In this document: positions 10,358-21,100 of the stretch, piece after piece
How the letters are laid out: each line of letters opens with the position of its first letter
Numbering within the stretch: position 1 is the first letter of the stretch
Assembly: GCA_013396655.1 (NCBI GenBank)
Contig: WBMV01007702.1
Span: 429,033-493,032, forward strand
DNA: 64,000 nucleotides
Origin: Campylorhamphus procurvoides
Taxonomy: Eukaryota > Chordata > Aves > Passeriformes > Dendrocolaptidae
Reading direction: 5' to 3'
Program-made: the position numbers and the translations under genes
Notes under the pieces: generated by a model
Told to the model about the DNA's origin: nothing
The model's input: the letters and a program-made list of their open reading frames with translations, nothing else
The model's database searches: none

Positions 10358-13300
10358 AAATGTAATAAAATAAAATACCCACTTTTAATTGATACGTTTG
10401 TTCTTCACTTTTTCTGTGCTTTTTCACACTACGTTCTGGAGGCATTTTCTGCAAATTTATTATTATTATTAATCTTATTAAGACCCTGCGTTGGTGCCAG
10501 GATATTTTTAAAGAGAATTTCTTTCCAGTTGAGCCAGGGCAACCCCTTTTGTTGAACCTCCTTTTGGATGGTGTTCCCATGTGCTGCAAAGGCGCTGACA
10601 CATGACCTCGTTACACAGAGAAAATCCTAAATGTCCTGCCCCTTGCCAAACCTATCACAAAACTACCCATCACCCCCTTTTCAGGATCCCAGATGGTAAA
10701 TAGCAGCAGGAGGTGAAAGGGGAGCTTTGTCTCCATTCTGAGGCCTGTTTTAAGTATTCTGTGTCTGTCTGTATCCCTCTGCTTTTCCCACTCTGCCCAT
10801 AAATTAGCAAGCCAGCTTTTCTGACAAGGGAAGGCAAAATGTCCATAAGCTGCAGTAACATCACCTACTCAAGAGGACGTTTCTGAACAGTTCCATTTAT
10901 TTGATTGTGATCTCTTCCTTTGGGCAGAACTTCTGCCTGCCCTGCTTGCTGCAGCACTGAGGGAGAGGCAGCTTTTCCCAAATGCCAGGCTGTGGTTTAG
11001 AATGTCTCTGGCACATTCAAATTTACCTGCTAACAACAAAAAAAAACAAACCAAAATGACCTAAAAATATCTGCTTGTCTGGTTCTAGTGTTTTTACAAA
11101 GCCTAAAGTTCCAGGGGAAGCAGAAGTTCCTGCTGGGAGCTGAATTAGGAAGGGATTTATCAGGCAGGGACATGGGCAGGGAGGGGATCTGGGATGGCAG
11201 TGGGTTCAGCAGCACAGACAGTTCAGAGCTGCCTTGCAAATCTGTGACCATTTTTAGAAGCTGGGATGCACGAGGCAGGATATTTGTCTCTGCACCCTTC
11301 CCGTGGAGTTCCTCGCACTGGCAGCAGTTTCCTCTCCCTTGGTGCAGGGAGAATGATGTTGGCTTTTGTGCAGGGGGGGTTGTGCAGCCTGAGCTGTGCA
11401 GGTGGTGCCTCTGGAACAGTCTTGGCAGTATCTGTTTGTAAGGAAGCAATGGCTGGGTATTCACCACTGGTTTGGGCTGGGAAGGGTGAAGGACATGGAA
11501 TTTATACATGAGCATCTCTAAAAATCAGGTATCAAACTGACCTAAACATGCAAGACTAAGAAACTTGGTCCCTTCTGTGCCCTGCTGTGTGGAGGTTTCA
11601 CACTGTGGCTCTCTGGCTTCTCCTCAGAAACACTGACTGAGGCTGCCTGAGTGGTGGCCTTGTTTGCTGGCACAGGCTGGTTGGTTTTCCTTAATTAAGA
11701 TACTGCATTCTCCTTATTCTCCCTGATAATTCCCAACCCACCCTGCATTCATCCTGAACCTGAAATCTGGCAGCTTTGTCACTCTGAGATTAGTCTTCCC
11801 TCTGACCTGGGCTGTAGCTGAAGTAATGACTTTCCAGTTTCAGCTGACTGGAAATCAGAGACTGCTGAACTGAAATGCTGAAGGCTTAATGAATTCCCTG
11901 GATTCCCTGGTGGTTTTTTGGTACATCTTTATTTTAAACTGTTGAATATTAATAAGAAAAGAGGAGTGGGAGTGCAAGGCCTGTTTACTGTCTAGTACTT
12001 GAAAGGGATATTCTTTTTTATTTGTTTGTTTCATTTTAGGTTGCAAATATTGTTGTAGAAATGCTGTGTGTTTGCCAAGTCCCTACCTAGCCTTTGGATG
12101 CCAAGTGGTTGTCAGCTGGGAAGCTGCTGGGAGGGATTTAAAGCAATATTACCCTTTTGCAAATGTGGCTCCCAAACCAAGAGTGAACCCACTTTGGACC
12201 ATTTTTTAAGGAGCCTTCATTTTTAAGTTATGAGGAAGATTATGGAAAAGAGTGAGAAGAGCTCACGTGTCTTTTGCTCTTTTTTTCTGGGTAAGAATAC
12301 CCTGCTTTCCACATTGTAACTTAATTAGCAAAGGTTTTTTTTCCTCTGAAATCTCCTGTGTTTCTCCTGACCTGTAATTCTATGTATAGTCATCATATAA
12401 ACTAGATCTGATGGGCTCAGTTCTGACATGTTGTGTTTTGACAGCACATTTTGTTCATACTGAGTCAATACTTTTGAAGCTGTAGTTGCTTGGTCACTTT
12501 AATTTGACATATACTTAGTTGCTGCCAAAAGTCCTTTTGGCTTCTGCCCTAACACCAGCCTACTGTTCCTGTCACCTTCTTTGACTGTCACTGGTGCTTT
12601 TATGGCTGCACAATGTGCAACAACTCACCAGGGAATCAATCTGCCTGAAAATTAGTTGTTATATAAGGGAGAGCCACAAAAATTAACTGAACAAATGTGC
12701 TGGTGAGTGCACAAAGCACGCTGGGGTTGGCTGGTTTGCTCACTGGTGGTGTGTGTTGCTGCTGGAGATGTACAAATGGAACTTTCACACTTCTGGCAAT
12801 GTGGAGGGTTTATCCTTCATCCTAAAACCAAAAAAATACAAGGAACAGACTAACAATGGTGGGAGTGTTAGACAGAATCAAATAATACTCCTGTAAGTAC
12901 TTCTGTCATTTGTTAACCTCTTATGTAGTAGATGTGGTGGGTAAAGCTTAGGTCAGTATCTTTAACACTTGATTAGGCTGTTGCTCTAAACCATGAGCTG
13001 GGAATGCATTTTTCCATTTTTTTATTCTTTTTTTTTAGAAAAGCTTTTGATAGATGAAGCCGTAAAATGAATAGAAATAGTGTCTCCCTCTTCCTTTTTC
13101 CTCCTACTCAGTGCTCACACACAGTCAGCCCTGGGGTCTTTTCTTTCTGTGTGGTTGGCAGAACAGAGGCAGAGAGAGAGAGCAGGAGCCCGTCTGGGCC
13201 CCTGGTGCTGTCAGGAGAAGAATAGCCGTGCTGTTACCGCTAAATCCGAGGGGACAGCCCGGGCTGTGTGTCTGCAGCAGCCAGCGGGCTGAATTAGTGC

Positions 13301-14080
13301 CATTTAGGCACTGCTAAGAGGCTAATTGAGTCACTGGTACTTGCTGATTAAACCAGCAAATCCAATAATGTATGGATGTGCGTGTTTGGGTTTGGTTCTG
13401 TGCTCTCTGGAAGAGGAGCATGTTTGCTGTAACCCTTTCCCTTTTGGTCGGGTTGTTCAGCAGCTTAAGGAATATCAGAATGTCCAAGTGAATGTTTTGG
13501 GGAGAGCTGCTCATGTTCCATTCCCCCCCTCCTGCTCCAGGCAGTGGGGTTGGATGGGAAGGCATTCAAACAGTTCCACTGCCAGTGGCTGAACTGCACC
13601 AGCTTTGAAAATGCTGCCTTAAGTGAGCCTTTGGTTTAGTGTGGGATAATGGGAATTGTGAGGTGACACAAGGTAAGGAGCTGAAGCCGTCCGTGGTGGG
13701 TGATCCATCCGTGCCACGTGGGGATGACAAACAAAGCCTGCCTTGGGATTGTGGTTGGCATCTCAGTCAGGGCTGTGTTAGTGATGCACAGGTGGTGCTT
13801 GCACGGTATGGTAATGAGCATTGTGATGTGGGCAAGGGGAATTCTGCTTTCAGTGGGTTCTAAGGGGAGCACAGAGAGGATCTGGAAAGCTGACCTAAAC
13901 TTTAATACACCCTTGCAATCTATTTTCTAATCCATTGTCACTCCTCAAGTGTGCCCACAGGCAGGCCCGGCCTCGCTTTTGCTCACAGTGGTTCTGTAAT
14001 GATTGTGGCTTGACTGACTTCAGTAGAATTATTCCTCATTTGCAGCACTCTGAGTGGAGAGCAGAATGAGATTCTTGTGT
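10358..14080. other. Non-coding stretch upstream of the candidate exon
   Basis: No gene is supported. A short ATT triplet run lies near 10457-10472. 11090-11515 is GC-richer with overlapping chance frames. 12340-12540 and 12880-13075 are AT-rich and could be weakly constrained. About 13290-13400 has a compact pattern (TGCCATTTAGGCA, CTAATTGAGTCA, GATTAAACC) that resembles a small CNE. A short GA run lies near 13170-13181. Confidence 0.45.
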
Positions 14081-14175
14081 TTTTCTTTGAAGTGTGCAGA
14101 GCTCTCAGCGAGGCTGTTGTGCTGAGGGCATATCGCTTTCAGGGATCCTTTTTAATTTCGCTTTCAACGTTGCAG

Positions 14176-14262
14176 AAGAATAAGACGCCTCTCAATCGAA
14201 ACCAGAAGGACTTGTACGAAAAAATAGCGAGACTCAGAGGCGAATGGTGGGTTCAGAACCTT
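14176..14262 (+). CDS. Candidate internal coding exon, 29 codons
   Basis: This is the one stretch with a coherent exon signature. Upstream, 14148-14175 is pyrimidine-rich and ends TTGCAG, a good acceptor. The exon is 87 bases, open only in the frame that starts at its first base, and ends before GTGAGT (14263-14268), a strong donor. Both ends are therefore phase 0. The translation is charged and hydrophilic with a mix unlike the chance frames nearby: it opens KNKTPLNRNQ, continues DLYEKIARLRGEWW and ends VQNL. A short helix-forming stretch with a tryptophan pair is plausible. Five CpGs are kept in 87 bases, which suggests selection. I do not recognise the family and name no gene. No second exon is evident in the window, so the flanking introns would be at least 14 kb and 49 kb. 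An alternative is a conserved non-coding element that happens to be open. A weaker donor (GGTGGG) lies within the exon at about 14246. Confidence 0.5.
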
Positions 14263-14954
14263 GTGAGTCACTGCGGGGAGATTGACAGTTTGGGAGCAGG
14301 AGCGCGGGGGAGTGAGGATGGGCTGTGCAAGGGATGCTGAGATGCGGGAGGCTCTGCGGGGTCGGCACGGGGGGCAGCAGCGGCGTGCAGCTCATCCCAG
14401 AGTCAAACTCAGGCGTTGGGAAATGGCATTCCTTGATGGCAAACACAATCTGACAGTTCTCAGCTAGCTACAGTATTCACCTCCTCCTCCTCCTCCCCCC
14501 CAGCCACGCAGTGGGTGCTTTGGAGATCGTGTCTGTTCTTGCCTTCAAAGCAGCAACAAGAAAATATTTAAAGCCACAAGCACACCTTGGAGGCTGTGCA
14601 GGGTAAGTCAGGTTAGCAGGACATTTATGCACTTTAGAAAGTGGGTCCCTGTTCAGGCAGCTCCGTCCTTGGGGCAGCCAGGCTGTTTTTGCTCCTGCTC
14701 AGGGATTAGGGAGCTTTACTCGACACTCTATCCTTTACTTCTGTCTCTTTTCCTCGTCTTTCTTTCCTTCTTCTTCCCATGTGTGTGAAAGAATTTCCCT
14801 CTGTTCGTGGGCAGGCCTGAACTGGATCAGCTCCTGGAATTAACGACACAGGAGTTCATTCATCCCTCCTCTGACATGACTTGGTGTTTGCTCGGTCTGA
14901 CTTGTTCATGGGTGGTGTTATTGTTATTACCAAAGGTGCAGGGAGGTAACTCTG
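14263..14954. other. Intron start downstream of the candidate exon
   Basis: The sequence leaves the GTGAGT donor and passes through a GC-richer part (14280-14400) with several CpGs. It then reaches a CTC-rich run at 14481-14503 and a pyrimidine-rich tract at about 14735-14780. No further exon is recognisable. A GTAAGT at 14602-14607 has no convincing exon in front of it. Confidence 0.4.
14481..14508. repeat. (CTC)n pyrimidine run
   Basis: A CTC triplet microsatellite of about seven units merging into poly-C. It is all pyrimidine on the plus strand. Confidence 0.85.
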
Positions 14955-15140
14955 CCTCAGTGGGTAGGGCAGAACACTGAGGCAAGAGGAGGTTTTTACA
15001 GTCCCAGCTCCTGAACCACTTCACTGGCTGACCTTGGGCAAGTTACCCCACTTTAACTTGTCTCCCCTCTCTGGGAAACAGGACTTAGAGTATTTACCTC
15101 CCTGCCCTCCACGGGGCTTAAGAGGGATTCTGTAGAGCAT
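14955..15140 (+). mobile_element. MIR SINE remnant
   Basis: The order of blocks follows the MIR consensus. A worn tRNA-like head comes first (GGGTAGGGCAGAACACTGAG, then CAGTCCCAGCTCCTGAACCACTT in place of the canonical segment). Next is TGACCTTGGGCAAGTTAC at 15029-15046, the most conserved MIR core, then a CTCTGGGAAACAGGACTT piece and GTATTTACCTCCCTGCC corresponding to the AGTACCTACCTC part. MIR is a tRNA-derived SINE that stopped moving before the bird-mammal split or soon after, so a copy this readable in a bird-like genome is old and possibly preserved. It has no coding capacity. The ends are approximate. Confidence 0.8.
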
Positions 15141-17333
15141 TTTCCATACATACAGGGGTGTATTATTGCTGAGAGTTGTTGTTTCTTTATGAATATGGAT
15201 GAAAGGTGCCAAGACGTTACCTCACCTTGGCTTTCACACGTAGCTCATTACAGGCCTGTGGTTGCTCTGAGTTTGGGCAGTGGCAGAGACAAGGAGTGTT
15301 GTCCTCCGAGGCTGTTGACGTACTCAGAGGAGAAAGTGCCAAACAATTTCTCCTTCTCTAATTGGCACCGTGCTAAAAGAAAAATGTATTTATTGTGAAT
15401 AGGGAATCCATCTGGTGGCATTTTGGGGACGGGGCCTGGGAAGGCTCCTGCCAAGCTCAGTCTGTATTATTCTTCTGTGGACCTTTTTGTGAGACCTCAC
15501 AGTGCAGCTCTCCCTGCTGAGGGAACTACATTGTGCTGTGGTTTTATTTTTGATTCCTGACAAGTGTTCTTTGACAGGGCAGTCGGGCACAGCCCCACGA
15601 GGAGGTTGCACAAGCTCTGTCTCCAGGGTGTCACTGCTCTGGTGTCAAGGAAAACTTCCTCTTTTAGCCAATTCCACCGTGCAGCTGTGCTGCCCTGGAA
15701 GGGTGCTCAGGGCTGGGAGGGTGCCCAGCCCAGCCAGGGAAGGAGGACATGCTCCTCATCTCATTTCATCTTTTGGGCAGAGTGGGAAAGAGGCAGCAAC
15801 AGTGTAAAGGACACCAGATCTGGGATGTGGAAGGAGAATGTTCTTTGGCAGAAATGAAGGAATCTGGCCATGTGTGGTGGTGCTGGTGCCCATACAGTCA
15901 CACCCCGCTCGTTTTATCATACTTGTGTGTTCCCAGATGCCATGGGAAGAATTTGTGAATTAATCTTTTGGGTTTTATGGATGTCACTCTTGAGCTCTGC
16001 CTGTATTTCATTCTGTTTCTGTTGTCCTGTCTATTAAAAAAATAAAGAGGGGAAAAAATAGCCTTTTTGATGGAGCTGCCATAGGACTCCTGTCTGGGGT
16101 GAAGCTGTTGAAAGGCAGAGGGATGTGAGTCCCAAGTGTTTGTAATAAACCCCAGCCTTGCAGTCCAGAGGTCTTCTCAGGTGATGTGAGTCAGTGGCAT
16201 AATGACAGCTATTAGATAACATCTGTCCCTGCTCAGAGCCAGCAGTCTCAGATTTAGTCTACTGTGTTGGCAAGGCAGGTTTAGGTCAGAGAGAAACCCG
16301 TCAAAGCTCTGCTCTGAATAAAGAATTGTGTTTCCTGCTCTCCTGATGTCTCTTAGTTTGTGCTTTTTGGCCAGGGCCTCAACACTCACCTCTAAAATCT
16401 CACTGTGTTCCCTCCATACGGAGGATATAACAAATTAAGATGTGAACATGTGATGTGCAGAGACACAGAAGGCTGCAAAGTGGATTCAGCATCACTGGGG
16501 TTCTTACCAGTTTATTAGCAATTTCTGGAGTGCTGTAGTCTGCTCTTCCACAAGTCCTGTCAGGTGGAATGGTTCAAGAGAAGCAATGGATCTTCACACA
16601 TTTTAGGGAAGTTCTGTGTTTTGTTGCTTGTTGTGGCTCTCAGGCTCTTTCACCCCTGATACAACCCTGATTCTGGAATGTGATCCCAGTGGGGTGACCT
16701 GCCCTAAACATCCTGATGTTACGACTGGTGGGGACTGTTGGAAGGAGGAAGAAACTCTGTGACCTGTTCCTTTATCCTCCCCCTCTTCCTGCCCCAACTC
16801 CTTGGTAGTTTGGAAAGAATAGGTTTGAAAATTCGTTATTTAATTGCTTTAGAAATGGAGTTGTCAGTAGGCTTCAGGGGGATTGGTGTAAAACAGGAGT
16901 AAAAAGGTTTCGGTGAAGCAAATCCTTCGTGACGTGGTTTGAAACACAAGGGCACTGAGTGGCACTTGCTTGGTGTGTGTGTGACTGAGTGCCCCTTGTC
17001 ACACTGTGCTCGGGCAGAGGTGTCCCTTAGCCCCTGGTTCTCCTGTGCCAAGGTCCCAGGCTTCCATTAGAGGGATCTTCTGTGAGGTACCAGTGACACT
17101 TTCCAGTATACTTACATTTTATGGCCCTTGTGCATCCCCTTCTCCTCAGGGGACAAAGGGAGCTCAGGGTAAATGAGAAATAGGAGTAATACTGCCTGGA
17201 AAGCACCACTCAGCAGTGCAGATGCTTACTGGAAAGGTCTTCTTCTGGTTTGAGGTCTGAGTTCTTACGTTTGAAAGCAAGAGGGGAATTTGAATGTGGG
17301 CAATTACTCTATATTAAATGTGCTTTCTTAATT
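15141..17333. other. Non-coding stretch
   Basis: Unique mixed sequence without a gene. 15248-15860 is GC-richer with overlapping frames on both strands and no family resemblance. Around 16031-16050 an ATTAAAAAAATAAAG run looks like a polyadenylation signal, but no open frame or exon precedes it. At 17188-17200 the 13 bases TAATACTGCCTGG match the miR-200b 5' end, but the required hairpin partner is absent. Confidence 0.5.
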
Positions 17334-17385
17334 TGTAAAGCACTTGGAGATGCACTGGCACAAATGATGCCGTGAAAGGGTAAGT
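17334..17385 (+). mobile_element. Possible SINE tail scrap
   Basis: GTAAAGCACTTGGAGATGC followed by GATGCCGTGAAAGG resembles the common vertebrate SINE tail that reads GTAAAGCGCTTTGAGATCC, then GATGAAAGGCGC. The match is short, the head of the element is not visible, and family assignment (MIR-like or another tRNA SINE) is not possible by eye. Confidence 0.35.
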
Positions 17386-17930
17386 CTAAGGCAATTAAAA
17401 AGGAATTTTGCAAATATCTGTTGTGAGCAAGGGCTGATTCTGCTGGGATGGAATTGTTTAGTTGAAATGGTTCCTGTTTGAGAAAATTAGAAGGGCTTCA
17501 TTCCTGACATAACAGAATTGGGTCACTGTCTTTAACTGGGTCATAGGAGTTTCCAGCATGGGAGGCCTCTTACCAGGTTTGATGAGGGTAAAGTATTAAA
17601 CAGCCCAGTCCTGTTAACTCTTCCTGCAGAGTTCAGTGCCTTCTGCCTGAAGCAGGGAGAGGAAACTCCCTGTCCTCAGAAATGCCACGGCCTGCCTTTC
17701 CACCTGTTTTCTGGGAATTGAACTGGGAGCCAGGTTTTGGCTTCTGTTGTGGCCAGAGGCTCTCAGTGTTTCACTGGGGGAGAGCAAAAATGCAAATACG
17801 TGGAGCTGTGACCTGAGTGCTGTGGGTTCCCCTGTTCCAGCAAATCCTGCCTTCAAAGCACTGTGTTAGTGTGGCACTGTGGGAGTCTGGGAAGGCTTTA
17901 GGAGTTCTGGAGTGAAACCCTTCTCATTAG

Positions 17931-17946
17931 GGAGAGAGAGAGAGAG
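17931..17946. repeat. (GA)n microsatellite
   Basis: About seven to eight GA dinucleotides, too short to call polymorphic without data. Confidence 0.9.
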
Positions 17947-18029
17947 TCTCCCCATTTGTCTGCTCGCTGTGAAAGGAGGCAGTGTCTGAAAACCCAAACA
18001 AAACTCCTGGAGCACAACAACTGGCCTCC

Positions 18030-18137
18030 TTCCATGAGCCAGCCCTGCTCCCTGAGCCTGTCCCTTTTCCATGAGCCTGTCCCTGCTCCATGAGCCAGCC
18101 CTGCTCCCAGCGTGTCCCTGCTCCAGCCTGTCCCCTG
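18030..18137. repeat. Minisatellite, 18-19 bp unit, about 5-6 copies
   Basis: Degenerate head-to-tail copies of a unit close to CATGAGCCTGTCCCTGCTC, with variants reading AGCCAGCCCTGCTCC. Unit length drifts between 16 and 19 bases. Open frames on both strands (for example the minus frame rich in glycine and serine) come from the repeat and are not genes. Confidence 0.9.
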
Positions 18138-21100
18138 GGTACCAGGGGCACGGCTGTCAGTGAGAGGCTGCTCTTGTGTGTCCATAAAGCCTTGTGATTT
18201 GTGTTGGAGCCGGGAGGCTCCTCGAGTTCAGCTCGGCTGGAACACAATGTTCAAGACAATGCTGTGGGATCCAGCTGGAGCTTCAGCCTTGCTGCAGCGT
18301 CAGCCAGATGGAAATGAGGGAGAGAGGGCTGTGGGGGATGGGGAATCCCTTCCCTTTGCAGGGAAAAGAAAACAATAGTGACTCTGAAATCCATATTCAC
18401 ATGGATGTCCAGCCGTCTCTAAGGGGCATGTTTGCAGTCAGCTGTGCCAGGGAGATGTCACTCGTGCTTTGTGTGGGCTTGATATGGGAGACAGGGCAGA
18501 CTGGGACTCCTCTGGGGCTGCATGGGCACTGACAGAACTGGAGCATCATTTCCTCGTGTCCTCTGATTTTCAGAAGCCCCCTGTGAGTTTGTCAGGACAT
18601 GCCTGGTGGTGGCCTGGCTTTCATAAAGGAACACACATGCACATTCTAAAATTGCCAATATTGACAGGCACAGGTAATTGTTCCAAAACTTCAGAATCAT
18701 TTCCACAGCTGGTAAGCAGTGATAGCCCACATTTGTCCTTTCTGACACCTTTTATTCCTGCTGATGGAAATGGATGTGCTAATGGGTAGCTGAGCACAGA
18801 GCAAGGTCCAGGTTCTTCCTCCTGTTTTACAGGGTTGCTTTGTTCTCTGCAATGGCCATGATGGGATAAGGCATCATCTGTTTGGATAAGATGATAGTGA
18901 AGTGAAGCTTCCAATTCCTATTTGTGCATGTTGATGCAGTTGGAGTTTTAGATCCCTCTTTGCACTTGATGCCAAAATTTGATATGATGAAAGTAATTTC
19001 ACATTAGTAGTTCCTTTGAAGAAAAATCTGTTCTGTTTCATCTCTCACTTGCCATACAAGGCTGAAAATTGTAAACTCCACTGAGCTTCTGGAAAATCTG
19101 TATGAGTGTGGAGAAACTGGGAGTGTTGAGTTCATGCTTTTATAGAGAAGTCAAGGTACCTTCCTCCTGCTCCCTGTTCCTCAGTTATTACAGCATTCTG
19201 CTGCTCTCCTGAGAGAAAGCCTGGGATTCAGCAACCTGCTGTCCTTCATATCTTGTTTTAAATGAACCAACATCCATGGAGTTCATCTAAGGAGGGCTGA
19301 AGGAGCTTTGTAGGTGGCTTTTCATTGGAGCCATGAAACTGTTTGTCTCTCCATTTGCCACCCATTTTTCACTTGAACTCAGCAAAAGCAGAACTACCTG
19401 AATGCAGATTCAAAGAGCCAGTTCTCCTTTTACAGAAAAAGGATTTAACAAGAAGGAATCTCTCACTTTTTCATTGGTTTATTTTGCTCTTTCCTCTTTA
19501 AGAGGGGAGGTCAGGGGGTTCCAGTGAACTCTACTTGAAAAGATTGATAAGTACTTCGTGGTCCATTCCTGGTTCAGCAGTGACTTTTAGAACATCTCTG
19601 AAAGGGCTGTGGTGCTCTAAACCATCTCTCAGGGTCCTCTGGGTAACATCAAGTGTTAATTTAACAGCACAGAGCCTGGATGGGACAGCCTGGCTTTTGG
19701 TCCTCTGAGGAACGTCTTTAGGGAGAGAACATTTCCTTCATGTAGTACAGGAAACACTTTTAAAGTGAGAAGAAGAAAGAGGAGAGGAAGCACAGTGGTG
19801 TTGCACTTAATGACCTTGTCTATGAGCAGTCAGTAAGCAAGAGATGAATTCTCTCTCCTGGAATAATCCTGGGTCATTCTCCAAGGGGCTCAAGACTTGT
19901 AGTATCAGAGTTGGCTGCAGTCATGTGTTGGATGCTGAACTGTTAATTAAATTACCCACAGCACAGGTCCCTGGCTAAAGCCTTTAAAAGTGTTCAGCAC
20001 TCTTTGATCTGAGCCCGAGTATCTTCTGGGAGCAGCTTGCAATTGAAGTCAGATCCTGATGAAAACTGGAGCCTCTCAAACAGGGCCATACGAGGGTAGT
20101 AAAAAGCCAGAGAACTCGGTGATTTACTGGTTGGGGGTCAGTGCTGGGGAAGCCCCTGCCCCTTCTTTAAAAGCCTCTTTTAAAGTTCTCCCAAATATGC
20201 AGTTCCCAGGCTCCCATTCACGACTCATTCAGAGAATGAATGTCTCTCCCCCCCTCTCCTGTATGTTCCTGTGGCCCATGTGATCCTAAGATGTGTTGCT
20301 GTGCTCCATTTTCCTCTGCCTGTGGCTTCTGGGCTTTTGTGTGACTTCTTTAGAATTTCACAAGTACATCACAAGATGCTATTTTGAGTCTCTACAGGAT
20401 AAAGAGTGTTTAAGATCTTCAGGTTGCCCTTTGCCACTCCCCATTAAGACTGTGGAGATACTCAGAAAACAACATGAATAAACCAAAACTCTTGGTAAAT
20501 CTTGGTCCAGCCTGTTCACTTACTTGCATAGATGAGTTCAAAAGGTGTTACTTCTCTTTTTTCCTGGAGTTTATTTTGATCCTGGCACACAGCTTTCCAG
20601 ATAAATAGCTCTCTGCACCGAGTCAGAGGCAGTGCTTCATCAGCCACAGAACAGGAGCATCTGCCTCAGCCCCCCATTCTTCCCCATTGTCCTTGGGCAC
20701 AGGAGCAGGAATAAACACCCTGCAGGGATGTCTGTTCTGTCTGGGGGCTCCCGATGGCTCAGAGAGGGATACTGTGATGTGTCTGATTGTTCACTGGGCT
20801 GTGTTTTGTCCCACTGTAGCTTCTCAGGTCGCTCGTACAGAAGAGGCTGTATGTCACCTCTCCAGCAAACGTGTCCCTTCTTACATTTGTGGTGCCACCT
20901 GCTCTTGGGCTCTGGGTGCCCAGTGGGGAACTGGTGCTGCTGCAAAGGGCAGGGGCACAGCCTGGTGTGGGAGAAATACCTGCCTGGGCTCAGCCCCGCT
21001 GGCCCCAGCGTTCCCTTGTGCCGCATTCCCAGCGGGTCCCACTCCTGCTCCAGGCTTATGTAACCCGTCTCTGAGGCAGGAGAGGGGTCACCTCAGGTGG

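Noticed and set aside
16031..16050. AATAAA polyadenylation-like signal
   Set aside because: No exon or 3' UTR context; the motif is common in AT-rich runs.
17188..17200. 13-base match to the miR-200b 5' end (TAATACTGCCTGG)
   Set aside because: The upstream arm expected in the hairpin (CATCTTACTGGGCAGC-like) is absent, and no stem can be drawn.
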